From Pomacea canaliculata (Eukaryota; Mollusca; Gastropoda; Architaenioglossa; Ampullariidae), in NCBI RefSeq assembly GCF_003073045.1, contig NC_037600.1, positions 14,589,188-14,653,187 of the forward strand: 64,000 nucleotides of DNA. Direction: 5' to 3'. Within the stretch, counting starts at the first letter, position 1, and each line of letters opens with the position of its first letter. The notes beneath the pieces are model-generated. The model was not told the origin of the DNA and did not search any database. It saw only the letters and a program-made list of their open reading frames with translations. This document shows, piece after piece, positions 13,264-26,100 of the stretch. A program made the position numbers and the translations under genes.

Positions 13264-13339
13264 ATGCAAATCTCGCTTTTTCTCGTGTTGATTTCGAGTA
13301 TTCTCTTTATGAGCACAACGGCGACACGCAGGATAAAGG
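13264..13339 (+). CDS. Gene B signal-peptide exon
   Basis: Found by searching upstream of the first SUEL exon for an ATG, hydrophobic core and phase-1 donor. The core (LFLVLISSILFM) and small residues before TRRIK fit a cleaved signal. The frame meets TAA immediately after, at 13,345, so splicing is required. The donor is GC-type; the GT at 13,344 would give the wrong phase. Confidence 0.75.
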
Positions 13340-16300
13340 GCAAGTAACCATTTTGTTATTGTGCCTAAGCAATCAATGTTAAGCATGTAGATTTTGGCAC
13401 TTACCTGTACAAGCAGTACAGCACGAGTGGCAGAGGGTTAAAACTGTGTGATGTGTGCACTTACGACAGTTCTCGCTTCTGTCACTTTTTTTTCTTTGAT
13501 TCTTCATGTCTGTGGTTCTTTATTTTTTAATTCAGCCTTAGACCTTCTGTTCTGTCTTTCTTTCCTGTGATTTGCTTCTCTACATGCTCCCCCCCACTCT
13601 CTCTCTCTCTCTCACATACACCATGCACCCATGAGCACACAAACACGTGCACATATACAGAAAAATACATGCAGATACACATCCACACATACACATATAT
13701 TCACACATACAAGGACACATACACAGATATTCACATGTGCAAATATGCACACATAAAGAGACATGCTCCCACATGTACACATAGACACAGACGCATATAT
13801 GGACACATACTCACACATACACATGTGGATTTATGCTCGCTTTTCGTGAGGGTGTTGTTGTTACTTCAGTGTACTCAAGACGTGGCAAATATTTTTAAAG
13901 CAAATGTCTCATTTTTAAGGTAAACAAAAATGGTAAAGGTCGTACCATGACCTTTTCAGGTCATGAGGAAGTGAGGTATTAGAGACCTCACATTTCTTGG
14001 AGCTAGCTTTACATGACGGGGTTGAATGCGGCATCTGTTTACAGGGCTGGCTGCCTTGCTGGGATATAGCCTTAGTTGCTGGCTTTTAGTAACACCAATA
14101 CCCCCCAACCTCTTGTACAAGATGAAAAAAGTACTGTACAATAGATAAAATATTAGTTAGATCTCATATCTTATATTAGATCTCAGTTATGGTATAAAAA
14201 CAACTACTACACCACAAAAAGCTTTACGTTGCATTTATAGACTTCAAAAAAGCATTTGATTCTATTGTACAGGGAAAGTTGTGTAACATTTTGAATATAA
14301 ATGGGGCCAAAGGTAAAACCTAAACGCTTTCCAGAGTATTATAACGTCGTTCAGGAAGAAGTTAGGGTAGGTTGTGATGCTACTGTTTCTTTCTTCTGCC
14401 CCAGAGGGTTAAACCAGGTAACATGTGGTTCTGTCCTCTTTTCTTTCTATCGACTTGTTAGCAAAGAATATTATTGAGCATGGTAAACTTGGAGTGCAGC
14501 TAAGCCCCGACCTACTACATATCATTAATTCTGTTATTCGCTGACGACGTAGTCCTCACTTCAGATACACCACAAGGCCTTCAAACTCAACTAGATATTT
14601 TGTGTAGTACTAGCAAGCAACAATGTGTAATATCTGAATGATGTCCAACACATAGGAATTTGTAATGATTTAATACAGTTTCGACTTGGGGTTTCATGTC
14701 TGAAGCCACATCGTTTGCGTTTTGGGAACAAGCAAATTGACAATCCTAACATCCCATTATGTCCCTTTTGTCCTGGTGTTGTAGAGTCGGAATTGCATGT
14801 TGTGTTCGTATGTCTAATATACAATGTATTGAGAAAGAAATTGTACATAAAACGTATTACCTGTAACTATCTCCCTTTAGTTTATCCATGCTACTAGCAA
14901 ATACTACCCAGTATATCGTTAATAATGTAGCAAATTGCATCTATGAGGCATTTGAAGAACAAAATTTAACTAATAGTTTACTATTTCATCACACTGTTTG
15001 TGTATCTAAGGATGTATATTTTATTGCATTGTTTTATTTTGTACTGTGTACTGTTTGGATTTCCCTTGAAATGGGCCGATCAGTCTCTCATTCGCTCTAC
15101 CGGATCTTTAACCTTAATCATCCTGAAAACGCATGAGCCATCATTCCTGGCATCAATTTCAGGAGGGAAAAAGTGTCGAAGCTCCATCACAGAACGAAAG
15201 TTCCGGAAAGACCTGCTCGTCACCTGCCCTAGGGATAGTCTTCTTACCTCTGCCAACATTGTCGGAGTCAATGGCGGGTGTGAGGGCATCTCCCCCGAGT
15301 TGTACGTACAGGTAAGAGTGAAAAAAGAAAGCCAATGCTCCTGAAAAAAAACATAGTTTATCTTTCAAACAGTTTGGGCTTCCAGTTTTCTTGCTATTCT
15401 AGAAGTGCTTATTTACAGTTAAGCAACATAAGAGAGGTAAGTCCCATTCCTCTTACTCTACACCTTTAGTTGACGAAACATCACCATCTACGTCTAGAGA
15501 AGTTGCTAAATTTATAACTTTAAGCTCATTGAAACAAGAAGCTTTTTTACAACCTATCCAGTCCACAGTGTACATCTTTGTAGAAGGGAGGGAAATCTGG
15601 ACTCTCAATTTTTTTTTTTTTTTTTGTTCATGTATTTACATTCCTAAATAGTGCAAAGTTGAAAAACAATAGCACGTTGTACAATTTATGCACCACGTAC
15701 ATTCATGTTTAATGACATCAAATTAACGCGCATGCGTAACAGGACTTTTGTACATTTACTTTTATATTTGGAAGATTATTTAAAACCCGAAACTGACATC
15801 TGATATCGGTAACAAACTACACGTTTTATTGTAATTATATTTTTCTCATTACTTTGTGACATACTGGATTTGAATTATTTTCTGCTCACTTTCCCCTGCT
15901 TTACAGGAGCTACTGTGCCACTGGAAACCTTCTTGCCAGATCGTAAACAATAAGAAACCCACCTATTTGCTCATGCCCAAGGGAGGTAGTCCTTCAAACC
16001 TCCCTACAAGCCAAGAATGTTTAGCAAAGACTGCGAAGAGCTTCAAATTGAACTTTGAATGCACGAAAGGTATATCAGGAAGGAAAAAACTTTCAATGAC
16101 ATGATGCACCCAATAAAAAAAGTAACAATGCTCAAAAAGAAAAAAAGCAGAAGAAGATTACTCTGGAAACGACCTGTGATTGTTTATTTATTAAACAGTC
16201 ACACGGACAATTTACGTTCTTTCAATGCTGGGATAAAATTCAAATGAGCATTTTCATGTTTAACTTTATTGTATGTTGTGCTTTGACACAATCAATGAAC

Positions 16301-19262
16301 ATTTTTACTTTCAGATATCCATACACACCGGTTTTTTTTTCTATTTTATCTTTAATTATTCTGAGCTAACTGCCACTAATTAAAATCCTTCTATTTCATC
16401 GAACAAGTTGCAATGATAGGTTCCTTTGTCCTTCCTTCGTTCCTTCCTTCCTTCCTTCCTTCATTCATTCATTCATTCATTCATTCATTCATTCATTAGC
16501 ACAGCTTGTACGAGAATTTGAAGTAAACATTCAGGGTTAATCAGACCATCTATGTTTTCAGGCACACACGTGATGAATATGCCTCACCGCACCCAGACAA
16601 GGGAGACAACTGCCCGAAAGGGGCTCATCCGTAGCCACGAGGAGCACCCATGGTTGTACAGCCGAGCTGACCACACACTGACCCTCTTGAACCCTGACCC
16701 GGCAAGGTCTATGAACCTGCAGTATACGGTGAGTTCACTTGTTAAATGTAGGATTCCCCTGTTCACTGCTACTATGAGCTGGAAATTACCTGCAGTGGCT
16801 CTTTCAATATTCTTTTGCCTGGAACTGATTTGCGAAACATTTTATAATGGTCTCTGTCTGTCGGTCCGTCCGTCCGTCTGTATCTATGTATGTCCTAACA
16901 GCATTTTCCCTTCTTTCTGATTTTTTTTTTTTTTCACCTCAAACTGACTTTTCTAGCAAGTCAGAAGGGAACATTATCCATGCTCGCTTACTCAGTTCCA
17001 TCACTTTATTGCCTTGGATCTTTTAAAGTTCTGTCTGATCCAAACTATAATGCAAAGCATACCACAGAAACAAAATAAAATGACCCCGTAGTTTAAGGTA
17101 AAAAGTCTCATCGCTCAGTGGCCACAGGATATGGTTCACCGTGTCAAGGGCGGGGCGTGTTGCCGGCAGATCCAAACGTCTCCATCCGCCGTCCTCACCT
17201 CACCTGCTGAATCACTTCCATGTTGTTATTGTACATGACCATACTAAATGAATTGTTTTTCCATCCACCATTCCGGGTACACTTACCCGTCATAACACAG
17301 TATGCCAAGTTTTCAAGCTGTCTTTAAATATTTTGTGTGTGTGTGTTTTCGTGTGTGTGTTATCAGTTCCGTAGCTTTCATCTGTGGGACAAAGACTACT
17401 TGACTGTCACCTGGATCGATCAGGACACTGGTGCCATAAGTACCGAGATCTTCAGGTCCAACTTTACTCTTAGTAAAGACCACGTCAGCAAGCTAGCCAC
17501 CAATGCTGAGAGAGTGACCTTTGCCCTTCAAACGATTACCAGTAATGGAGGCAGCGGCTTTGTCATCTGCTTTGCGTGTAAGTGCGAGCAGATAATTATT
17601 TAATTATTATATAACTATACAATGCACACCTTTTATTGTATGAATTGCATGTTATTATAGGACAAGACAATGGATTTTTTTCATATTTTTAGAAAATTAA
17701 TCAATTATCTCCTAGGGTTTCTTTGTATTTGCTCTCTCTTTTCTGTGTATTGCCAAAAGCGCAATGAACTGCAAACAGAAGTTGTTCAGTGGAGACTGGT
17801 GCTGTCTTGCACAATTTATTTCATTCAAAACTAAATATATGTTTTTAAAGTCAAGATTTGTTGGATTCAAAATGAAATACATATTTTTAAACCCGCGACT
17901 TATTGGATTCAAAACTAAGACTTTGTTTTTAAAAATCATGATTTACAGGAATAAAAACAAAATATCTGTGTTTAACTTCACGATTTACCTTTACAGGGTC
18001 ACATCCAGACGAAAACCCCAAAAACTCAGGAGCATGTGAAGGCCTGTTCCACAAAGGTGACAAATGCTTTGTTTATGTCTGTTTTACATTCTTTTTACGT
18101 TTGTGGGTTGTCGTGTTTATGATCAATACACAACCAGGTAAACTGCATGTCTTTAAAATTTAGTATTCCAACCATTGGTATCTAGGGTCTAACATTCGAT
18201 GAATAGTGAGATCTCGTATGAAATCTGAGAATCTCGTTTGCTTTGTTCTGTAAAGTGAAAATTAAAAATTAAATCAGGGCTGGTCCAACATTCCTGGACC
18301 TAGATTGCAGAGATATTGATAATTATATTAGGCTTGGGGCTGTGGGTGTTGCAATGGATCTTGGGAAAAACCAGGACAAACCCACATTTATTTCCTCACT
18401 CATTAGGGACCCACCTAGGTCGCCATTGATTTCCAGTATTAATGCCAAGGAAAAGCTTGCAAGTGTTGGTGGGAGTGTTTCTAGGGACCAAAGTCTAAAC
18501 TAGCCAAGCGTTAGGAAATTGTAGAGAGAGGAAAATAATATCTAAGGGATTTCCTTGGCCAAGAATGCACCAAATATTATATTTCTTCTTCATACGGGGA
18601 AAAATCGTGACTGGGTTTTCTATCATTCCTTGCTAATGAGTGGGTGTGATCAGGGTTTCTTTTCGTTATCCTGTCTGGAATGACGTGCAAACGGTTCCAA
18701 ATGCACTCATGTGATGTGGGGTGGAACCGAAAACACAAAGAAAAAGAGGATTGGGGCGTAATTAAGATATGAACTCACAAAAGCGGATTGATACTTCTGA
18801 TGTTAAATTGCGACTCTGTGTATAAATTTTTCCGGCATATTCTATGGAGAAATGACCCAAACGCTTTCATATCACAGACAGTACAGATGTACTTTGTTGT
18901 CCCTTCTTTCCCTCTCTCACACACAATCACTCTTTCCCTTTCCCAGTTTTTCTTCACTTCTACTCTCACTTTCTTTAACTCTCACATACACCACCCTCAC
19001 ACCACCTACTGATATAATAATATATGTACACACACACTCTTCATACACTAACGATGTTCTTTCATTAAAATGCTTTTCTATGTACCCACAAAAGCTGTGT
19101 CTTACTCTGATTACTTATTTTAACTTTTACCCTTATGTGTGTGCGTGCGTGCGTGCTTCCGTACGTGTGCGTGCGTATGTGTCTGTGTGTCTGCGAGCAG
19201 CCAACTGTTCTTTCATCAGTAAGACAAGACGACAGCGCAGACAGAAGCTGAAGCAGTCGTAG
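13264..19262 (+). CDS. Gene B: secreted SUEL-CUB protein with basic tail
   Basis: Seven exons: 13264-13339, 15163-15311, 15907-16069, 16562-16728, 17367-17577, 17997-18056, 19201-19262. They sum to 888 nt, 295 residues plus TAG, with every phase matching. Exon 1 starts at GCGCCATG and encodes a signal peptide (MQISLFLVLISSILFM) and TRRIK. Its donor is GC (AAGG|GCAAGT), which alone gives the phase 1 needed. Exons 2-3 form the SUEL-like domain (VTCP, GGC, CHWKPSC, QEC, FEC). Exons 4-5 form the CUB-like domain (GLIRSHEEHPWLY, GFVICFAW). Exon 6 has GACEGLF. Exon 7 has NCSF then KTRRQRRQKLKQS. The protein is predicted to be extracellular; its ligand is unknown. Confidence 0.85.
13570..13835 (+). 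repeat. Degenerate CA/CATA-rich minisatellite, gene B intron 1
   Basis: Begins with a CT run, then about 230 bases of CACATA/CACATG units with ATATTCACACATAC recurring. It produces low-complexity ORFs on both strands that are not genes. Confidence 0.85.
14028..14107 (+). mobile_element. SINE 3' fragment
   Basis: Matches the 3' half of the tRNA-type SINE at 47,521: CATCTGTTTACAGGGCTGGC, then GATATAGCC, ending AACACCAATACCCC. The tRNA-like head is missing. It lies in intron 1 of gene B. Confidence 0.75.
14219..15030 (+). pseudogene. Degraded non-LTR retrotransposon fragment
   Basis: Remnant of a reverse transcriptase in intron 1 of gene B. A first segment reads YVAFIDFKKAFDS (RT motif), then frame breaks. 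About 14,529 reads LLFADDVVLTSDTPQGL, the FADD catalytic box. About 14,690-14,800 reads a C-terminal zinc-knuckle-like LCPFCPG followed by ESELHVVFVC. The three pieces lie in different frames with internal deletions, so it cannot be functional. It resembles, but is not the same copy as, the element in gene C. Confidence 0.75.
16430..16497 (+). repeat. (TTCC)n(TTCA)n microsatellite
   Basis: TTCC units change to TTCA units; it lies just upstream of the gene B exon at 16,562. Confidence 0.95.
17815..17990 (+). repeat. 42-bp minisatellite in gene B intron
   Basis: About four degenerate units of roughly 42 bp, each starting near ATTTATTGGATTCAAAACTA and ending in TTTTTAAA plus a short GC-richer tail. 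The array ends right at the acceptor of exon 17,997. Because 42 is a multiple of three, it yields 14-residue repeats in spurious ORFs on both strands. Confidence 0.75.
18057..19200 (+). other. Gene B last intron
   Basis: Spacer before the tail exon. It ends in TG- and TC-rich simple sequence that serves as the acceptor tract at 19,200. Nothing else recognised. Confidence 0.55.
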
Positions 19263-19887
19263 AGCCCCGTCTTGGTCACGTGACAGAGAGCCTGACAATA
19301 TTGTGCTATGATGATGAACTGCGGGCATCGAACGCTTTCGTGCAAGTACTTGTATGTGCGTTCGACTACGTGTGTGTCTGCTACTGTACGTGTACTGATG
19401 GATTAGTTAATATTTATGTGCATGCGTGTATACGTATTCAACAGAGAAATAACAAATACATTTCGGGAGGTAAATTTTGGAGAAATGTTGATATTATAGC
19501 AACCTCACTTTTTTACTATTTCACACTTTATTCACATACTTGTGTGTGTGCGTGTGTGTGTGTTAGTCCTTTAATACTACGTCACATTCAACTTGAATTT
19601 AGGGAATTTGCTATTCATGTGTAAGTGCTGGGGAATGCCCAGTGATGGACCATACATGTGTGATCTGATTTACAAAATCGACCCAACACTGCCTCTCTGG
19701 AACTTTAACTCGTTTGTAACCTGGAGACCGCTTGTAGAAGTGTTTTAGTCAAGAAGACCTGAGAAAGGTACCTAGTCTTAGAAGCCTTGTCATTGTACAT
19801 TATGTCGTTTGTAATTCTATAAGTGCCGATGAAAAAAAAAATCTGTTATTTTTAATGCTCGGCATCATTTAGGCTTTTTTTATTGTC

Positions 19888-19893
19888 AATAAA
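19888..19893 (+). terminator. Poly(A) signal of gene B
   Basis: AATAAA about 625 nt after the stop, followed by a T/GT-rich stretch (GTTCTGTTCTGCTGTG) typical of a cleavage region. Confidence 0.6.
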
Positions 19894-22800
19894 AGTTCTG
19901 TTCTGCTGTGCTACTGACTTTGTTCTCTTTAAGAAAAAAATATTCTATGCACATTTCTGTTGGCCGAAAGCTGCTTAAATATGATCACCAAAATGCTAAT
20001 GTCATCTGACCAACCGATCTTCCTGTCCTTTTATCACAACCTTCCTACAATTTAAACGATCAAAGTATTGTGCGCATCTTATTTCATTTTTCACGAAGGA
20101 CGCTTAGAACCACCAGTGAAGATTTCGCAAAATTATGTAAATTTATAAATACTCCTTTTACTACTTCCCTACTTCGGAATTCAGTCTGATATCCATACAC
20201 TACTCAAGAAATCTCCTAAACCAGTTTCTATTAATTAGGTAGAGTGAGAGAGGCGGTTAAAGTTATTTCCTGGGTATAGAGACTTCTAGTTACCTAGCTT
20301 TAAACCTCCAGACAATTTTACTTCTGTACACATTAATTACTTTCAAATGAAAGAACAATATACTATTTACTTTTTGCTGACCCACCCATGACCTTTGTAC
20401 CTGCACAAAAAGTTAAAATAAAAATACATGAACTCAAGGCACAACTGGCCTGAGGTGGCAGGGGCTGGAGGAGGGAGAAGATGACACCACGAACTTCCAT
20501 GGTGAGATGTGCCGGTCTAAGGGACGTAACTGCCATTCCTCAATCTCCTCATACTCGTTTACCTCCCATGAGCAGACACGTCTGCAATCCGCATCCGCGA
20601 AGAAATAATAATAATGACGAAAATAACACTAGAGAAATATGAAAGAAGACGAGACAAACTAAAAGAAAGAAAGAGAAAAGAAAGATATCGTGTTGTGACA
20701 AGACACTGTTAAAAAAAGATGGTGTGGTAGTGCTGTGACCTAGGTCCTAGGGAAGCTTTTTGCTAGAATAAGCTAGATCCTTATCTCATTTGAATAGATG
20801 GTTCTAATCTCCACTCCCACACTCCCTCAGCATCAATCTATGATATCAGGTACAAATTCTATCGTTGGATCAACTGGGGGATGTGCGAACCCGAGTATCG
20901 CGGCAGCTATAGTGTGTACGTCTGTGCAGGTCTGTATAACAGAGTTGTATAGACAAGGAGCTGTATAGACAGATCATGTGTCTGTGGATGCCGCTGGTCT
21001 AGTTACCAGGCTATCTATCCACTTCACAGACTATTGAGCGACATCATACTAAAATATATTTTAGCTGCTATGTATTGTTTGCCTTCCTGTGATTTAGTTT
21101 GGTTTGGTCGAGTATTACACAGGCGCAGTGGTTGACCCACACAAAATCGGGTATGACGGGTTCGGATCTCTTCTCCGCCAAGCCTTATTGTTTTCTATAT
21201 GTGTCATCTGTCAACAGCGCAGCCACAGACCACAGATTATAGAAATTATTGAACTTAGCCTTCAAGGAAGGTTCCCAGTGCTACCCTCCCTTCTAATTAT
21301 CCCCCTTCTCAAATGGTGCTAAAGCTTGATGGTGGTGGTTGGGACTTTCCATTTAAAATAAACAATCCAACAGTGTTTTGATGATTATTATTATGTTTGC
21401 AAAATCTATTTCTGATGTTGATGTTCGCTCATACCACTTTTTTTTTTTTTTTTTTTTTTTACAACACATGCATACACATATCTAGATCGTTACTTCTTCC
21501 GAGTGCCGAGGAACAATTGGAGCTAAAAGTGGAACTAAATCTGACCTGCAACTCTGACCTCATCATTGTACTTCCTGTCGTCAAGATGCAAGTGTCATTG
21601 TACACGTACGCATGTTTGTGTATGTTTGTGTTTGTGTGTGCTGGCGGCCATGAACTTTAAGCAATGTCGTCTCTTATTCATTTCTGCCTAACTTTCGACA
21701 AGGTGACTAAAAATACCAGAATTTCCTCTAAACCTTATTTAGATGGCAGCTGCTGGTTTGAAAGCTAGTCCTTAGCACATATCACTTGACCTCTTCAAGA
21801 GCTGCTCTTGGGATTTCCGAATATCATTTCACTCTCATCCTTTTTTTTTTCGTTCTTCGTGCATCCCATTCTCCTCTCCAACTCTTCCTCCTGTAGATGC
21901 TTCGTCTTCTTGTAAACATTTAGATGTTCGCCCTAGTGGAAACTGGGTAACATTGTCTGACACAAAGCTATTAATAGGATGCGACACTCTTTTGTTTCAC
22001 CGTGCGATTGTCGACCACGAGTGCTGAAAACTAGGACACTGTGACACGAGCAGAAACAATTAATAAAGACTCCAGAATCTTCTATTATCAGCGGAAATAC
22101 TGTGCAATGCTCTGTGTGTGTGCATGCGTGCGTGCGTGCGTGTCTGTTCTTTGTGTTCTCATTTTGTGTGTTCTTAGCGGTGTTGACTGCCATGTCAAGT
22201 ACCGGAATACTCGCAAGATGGAGAGGGATGCGGGGCGAAACGTTAAGTGCTAGCAAGAGAAGCTTCTTGCAAAACAAAGAGTAAAATAGGAAAGAAAAAA
22301 GAACTTCATAATCAAATATCTTGAGTTCAAGAGTCTATAAAAGCCAATAAAACACTCATCCTGTTGTGTGTGTGTGTGTGTGCGTGCGCGTGTACAATTG
22401 TACTTTTAGCTGCTGGTTTGGGTCAGTAATCACCACAGCAACATGTCAAGTCACAAGGATCCGCTTGGCCTCTAGCCAGAAAAGACTTACACAGATGGCC
22501 ATGAAGTCTGTGACAATTGAACATGGTGCACCCCTCCCCCAACTCACCCCTCACACGGTCCTTGAAAGCAATTGGCTTGAGCATTGTGAAATCTCTTCTT
22601 CCGTTTTTAAAAACTCGAAAGCAGAAGTTTATCATCGTCTAAAAGTTATGCGCCTTAAATAAACCTCAATTGTTATTTCACTCCTAAAACTGCATTTATT
22701 TTATGAATCGAACGAATTCGATGAATTGACAAAAAACAAAAAAAAAATTTCAATGAATGTATATTTTTCTTGTAGCGATGTCAAACCGTTTCAAGAGCTT

Positions 22801-23129
22801 CTCAGTCACCTAGGCAAAAAAAAAAAGACAAATTTTATTTTAACCAGAAAAGCCAGACATCTTAATAACAGGCTTGTAAACCCTTCCAGATCACTCCTGG
22901 AGTCGATGTGTGTAATGCACGAAGGGATGCACACTTTTCTTTTGCAATGGACTCCTGGCGCTAGATGGCAGAGGACAACAATTACATGCACACAAAAAAT
23001 TTTTAAAAAAGAGAGAGCGCCAAGAGTTTTTCTTTTAAATCAGAAAGAGACTTGCTAGCTGTTAAACGGCTGTAAGTTGCAAAGAATATCATCTACAGTA
23101 TCTGCCGTTTTCAACTTCGTGTTGCAAAT
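19894..23129. other. Spacer between genes B and C
   Basis: AT-rich with a poly-T near 21,439-21,461 and TG tracts near 22,115 and 22,363. ORFs of up to 114 codons lack recognisable domains. No gene supported. Confidence 0.5.
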
Positions 23130-26100
23130 ATGCGCTTTTCTCTCATTTTCTTCCTGTTTCTGCTGGGTCTCCTCTTAACTGAGGAGAAAAAAGAGAGAAA
23201 CGGACAGAAAAAAAATAAAGGCGGAAAAAAGAAAGGCGAGTACATCATCTTCATTTTCGTTTCAGTGCAGTCAGTCTGCGTTCGCAGTAAACATTTTAAT
23301 TTCATTTGTTATTTCGATTTAGTCAGAAATTTTCCAAACAACTCTTTTGCTGCTGAAAGGTCTGTTTATATATTTTGATTATCATACTCTCAAAGCAGTA
23401 TACAATACAACTTTTTATCCGATGTGCTTGGTTTTATAGGATTATCTTCCACTGTTGGACCTGTTACTTCTGGTGCCAAAGGCATTGACTATCGTCTTTT
23501 CTGTAGTTCTTTGTCTTGTTTTTTCATTATCTCTTTATTTTTCTTCTTAGATTCCAAAGGGAAACCTTCATGTCCTAACCCAATGAGTGTCGAAGACCTC
23601 GAGCAAGGACTGAATGCTACCTGTCCTGGAGGAGTCCTTGCCTCTGTCAACATCATAGGTGTCAATGAAACCTGTAGGGGCATCACACATGACCTCTTCG
23701 TACAGGTAACTCACTTTTTTTTTCTTACACAAACGCTCCCTTCTTACGTTCTGGGCACTTTAGAGTGGATTAAATTATCACCTTTATTTCTTTCATTTTT
23801 TTCGAAAGTTTAAACATGTCTCAATAACACAGCTACAGCAGACTGGTTCGCATTTTCGTTAAAAGAATTTTTTTGTTAGTTTAAGAAATGCAAATAAATC
23901 AGCACTAACGTTTGAATTGTTTTTTTTTTTTTTGTTTTGTTTTTTTAGGTCTTGGGGTTTTTTTTTCTTAATATCATCATTTATTTGACTGTCCAACACA
24001 GCTTCTGGACTGTTGATATCATTACAAGATTCAAGATTCAAGATTCAAGATTCTTTTATTCTGTCGCCCTCCAGGGGGTATTGAGAAATTAGGAAGTATC
24101 AATGCATATACATTCACATTCTTATCATTAAATATAGGGTGTCTCTCATTTACATATATTCAAAATCATCCACTCATTCTTTCCTTTCCAATCATTTCGT
24201 GTAAACTTGGATATTGTAATCGAGTAGGTTAAAGCATCTGGACATATCAGAACATAGGATAACCACTCTCTTGTTCTCCCTCACTCTCTTTCACAGGTGT
24301 TCTGTATTCTTTACTATTTCTTTATCACAGGGGTAATGCACTCCCATCCATCCTGTGTACAATATATCCCACACACACACACGTTTTATCAATTTAAACT
24401 AATTTACTGTTCTTAGTAATATCTTTACAAATTGAGATAGTCTACTAAGGGTCTTTTTTATTTTTGAGGCTAATAAAGATTGGAATTTGTAAAGCATTTG
24501 GGTTACGAGTATAGTAGCTTGGTAAGTATTTTTTTCGCTGGGTATCAAATTTGTTACAATTAAAAAGATAGTGGAATTCATCCCCTATGTCCTTGGTGTT
24601 GCAGAGTCTACAGAACCTTTCATTTCTAGGGATATCTGTTTGCCTACCTTTATTCACTGGAAAGTGGTTATTCAATGACCTAAAATTTTATTAAAGGGAG
24701 GTAATCATGTGGGGGTAGGATTTTTAAGTAGGGTTCTAGTAAGAAGCTGCTTTTAAACATTCTATAATTTGAGTATATTTGTTTGGAGTCTAGTTCCCCT
24801 AACCAATTCTGGATATACTGGTCCTGTAGGGACCTATCTACTTTCTTCTTGAACCAATCACCTGTTTATGTTTATGCTTTTCTGGTTTATCCATATTCCA
24901 CTTAGGCCAAGGTCTTGCAGCGTTGTCTGGATAGTACTGATATAGCTAGACTTAAGAATGTTTGTTTCGTGTAGATTTAAGAGCATTCTATATGTAGTGC
25001 TTGATAGTTTATTACTGTTGCTAATCAATTTAAACCAAAAGCTAAGCATCCTACTTTAATAAGAAGACTAACAGGAAGCGACCACATTCTCCAAGCACTA
25101 TACAAGATGGGGTGGACTTTCTTATTTTTGAGGACCATTTTATAAAATCTTAGCTGTAGTTTACCACAAATGTCACTAATTCCTGATGCCCATATTTCAC
25201 AACCATAGGTAAGTACTGGAAGAACAATTCTGTCAAACATGTCGAGTTGAATATCTAGTGGTAGCTGTGACTTTTTACATTTTTTCAGTAAAGCAAACAT
25301 GGCTCTTGAGGCTCTGTCATATAGGTCTTTTTGTGCTACTAGAAATTTGTTATTGTAGTTTAGTTTCAGGCCAAGATAGGAGTAATAGTCTACTATTTCA
25401 AGTTTCTCACCGTTATAAACAAATGTTGGTTTCTTTCTTATTTTACCTCTAGAGAAAATAACTATTTTTGTTTTGTCTGAGTTAATTGTCAGGTTCCACT
25501 TGTCACAGTATTTTTTCATGCTGTCTAAAGCATTCTGTAGATTTTCTGGTGTTTCGGATAAAATGACAGTATCATCTGCATATAGGAGTATGAATAATTT
25601 TAAGAAGCACATCAGTTCTTGGGGGGTGAGGTTTATTTGGTGTCAGTTTGGCTAGTTCTGGGAGACCACTAACAGAGTCTGCTAAGAGATGCGTTTTCAG
25701 ATCATTAAGATAAATTGCAAAATAATAGAGGAGATAGGTTCTCCCCTTGTCTGACACCATGACTACTTTTAAAAAACTCTGACTGGTTTCCATTAATCTT
25801 AAACACAGGATTTGCCTTTTTGTATATATCCTTGATTATATTCATGAATCTTCCCTTCGCTCCAAGATCTAGCAATTTTTCCCACAAGTAAGTTCTATCT
25901 ATCTTGTCGAATGCTTTCTGGTAATCTATAAACGCGCAGAAAACTCGTTTTTTTTCTACTTAGTAAAATTTCGAGGATGCTTTGCATGGTGAATAGGTGG
26001 TCAAGGGTGGATAACCCCTGCCGAAAGCCTGCTTGTTCCTGTCCTATGAGATCATTTTCCTCTAGGTAATGTTTTAAGCGTACATTAAGGACACTTGTGA

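Noticed and set aside
13567..13923. 118-codon His/Thr-rich ORF and antisense Cys/Met-rich ORFs
   Set aside because: Low-complexity CA/CATA minisatellite.
24028..24052. Short direct repeats that could suggest a CRISPR-like array
   Set aside because: Contiguous heptamers without spacers; they are the 3' end of the LINE in a eukaryotic genome.
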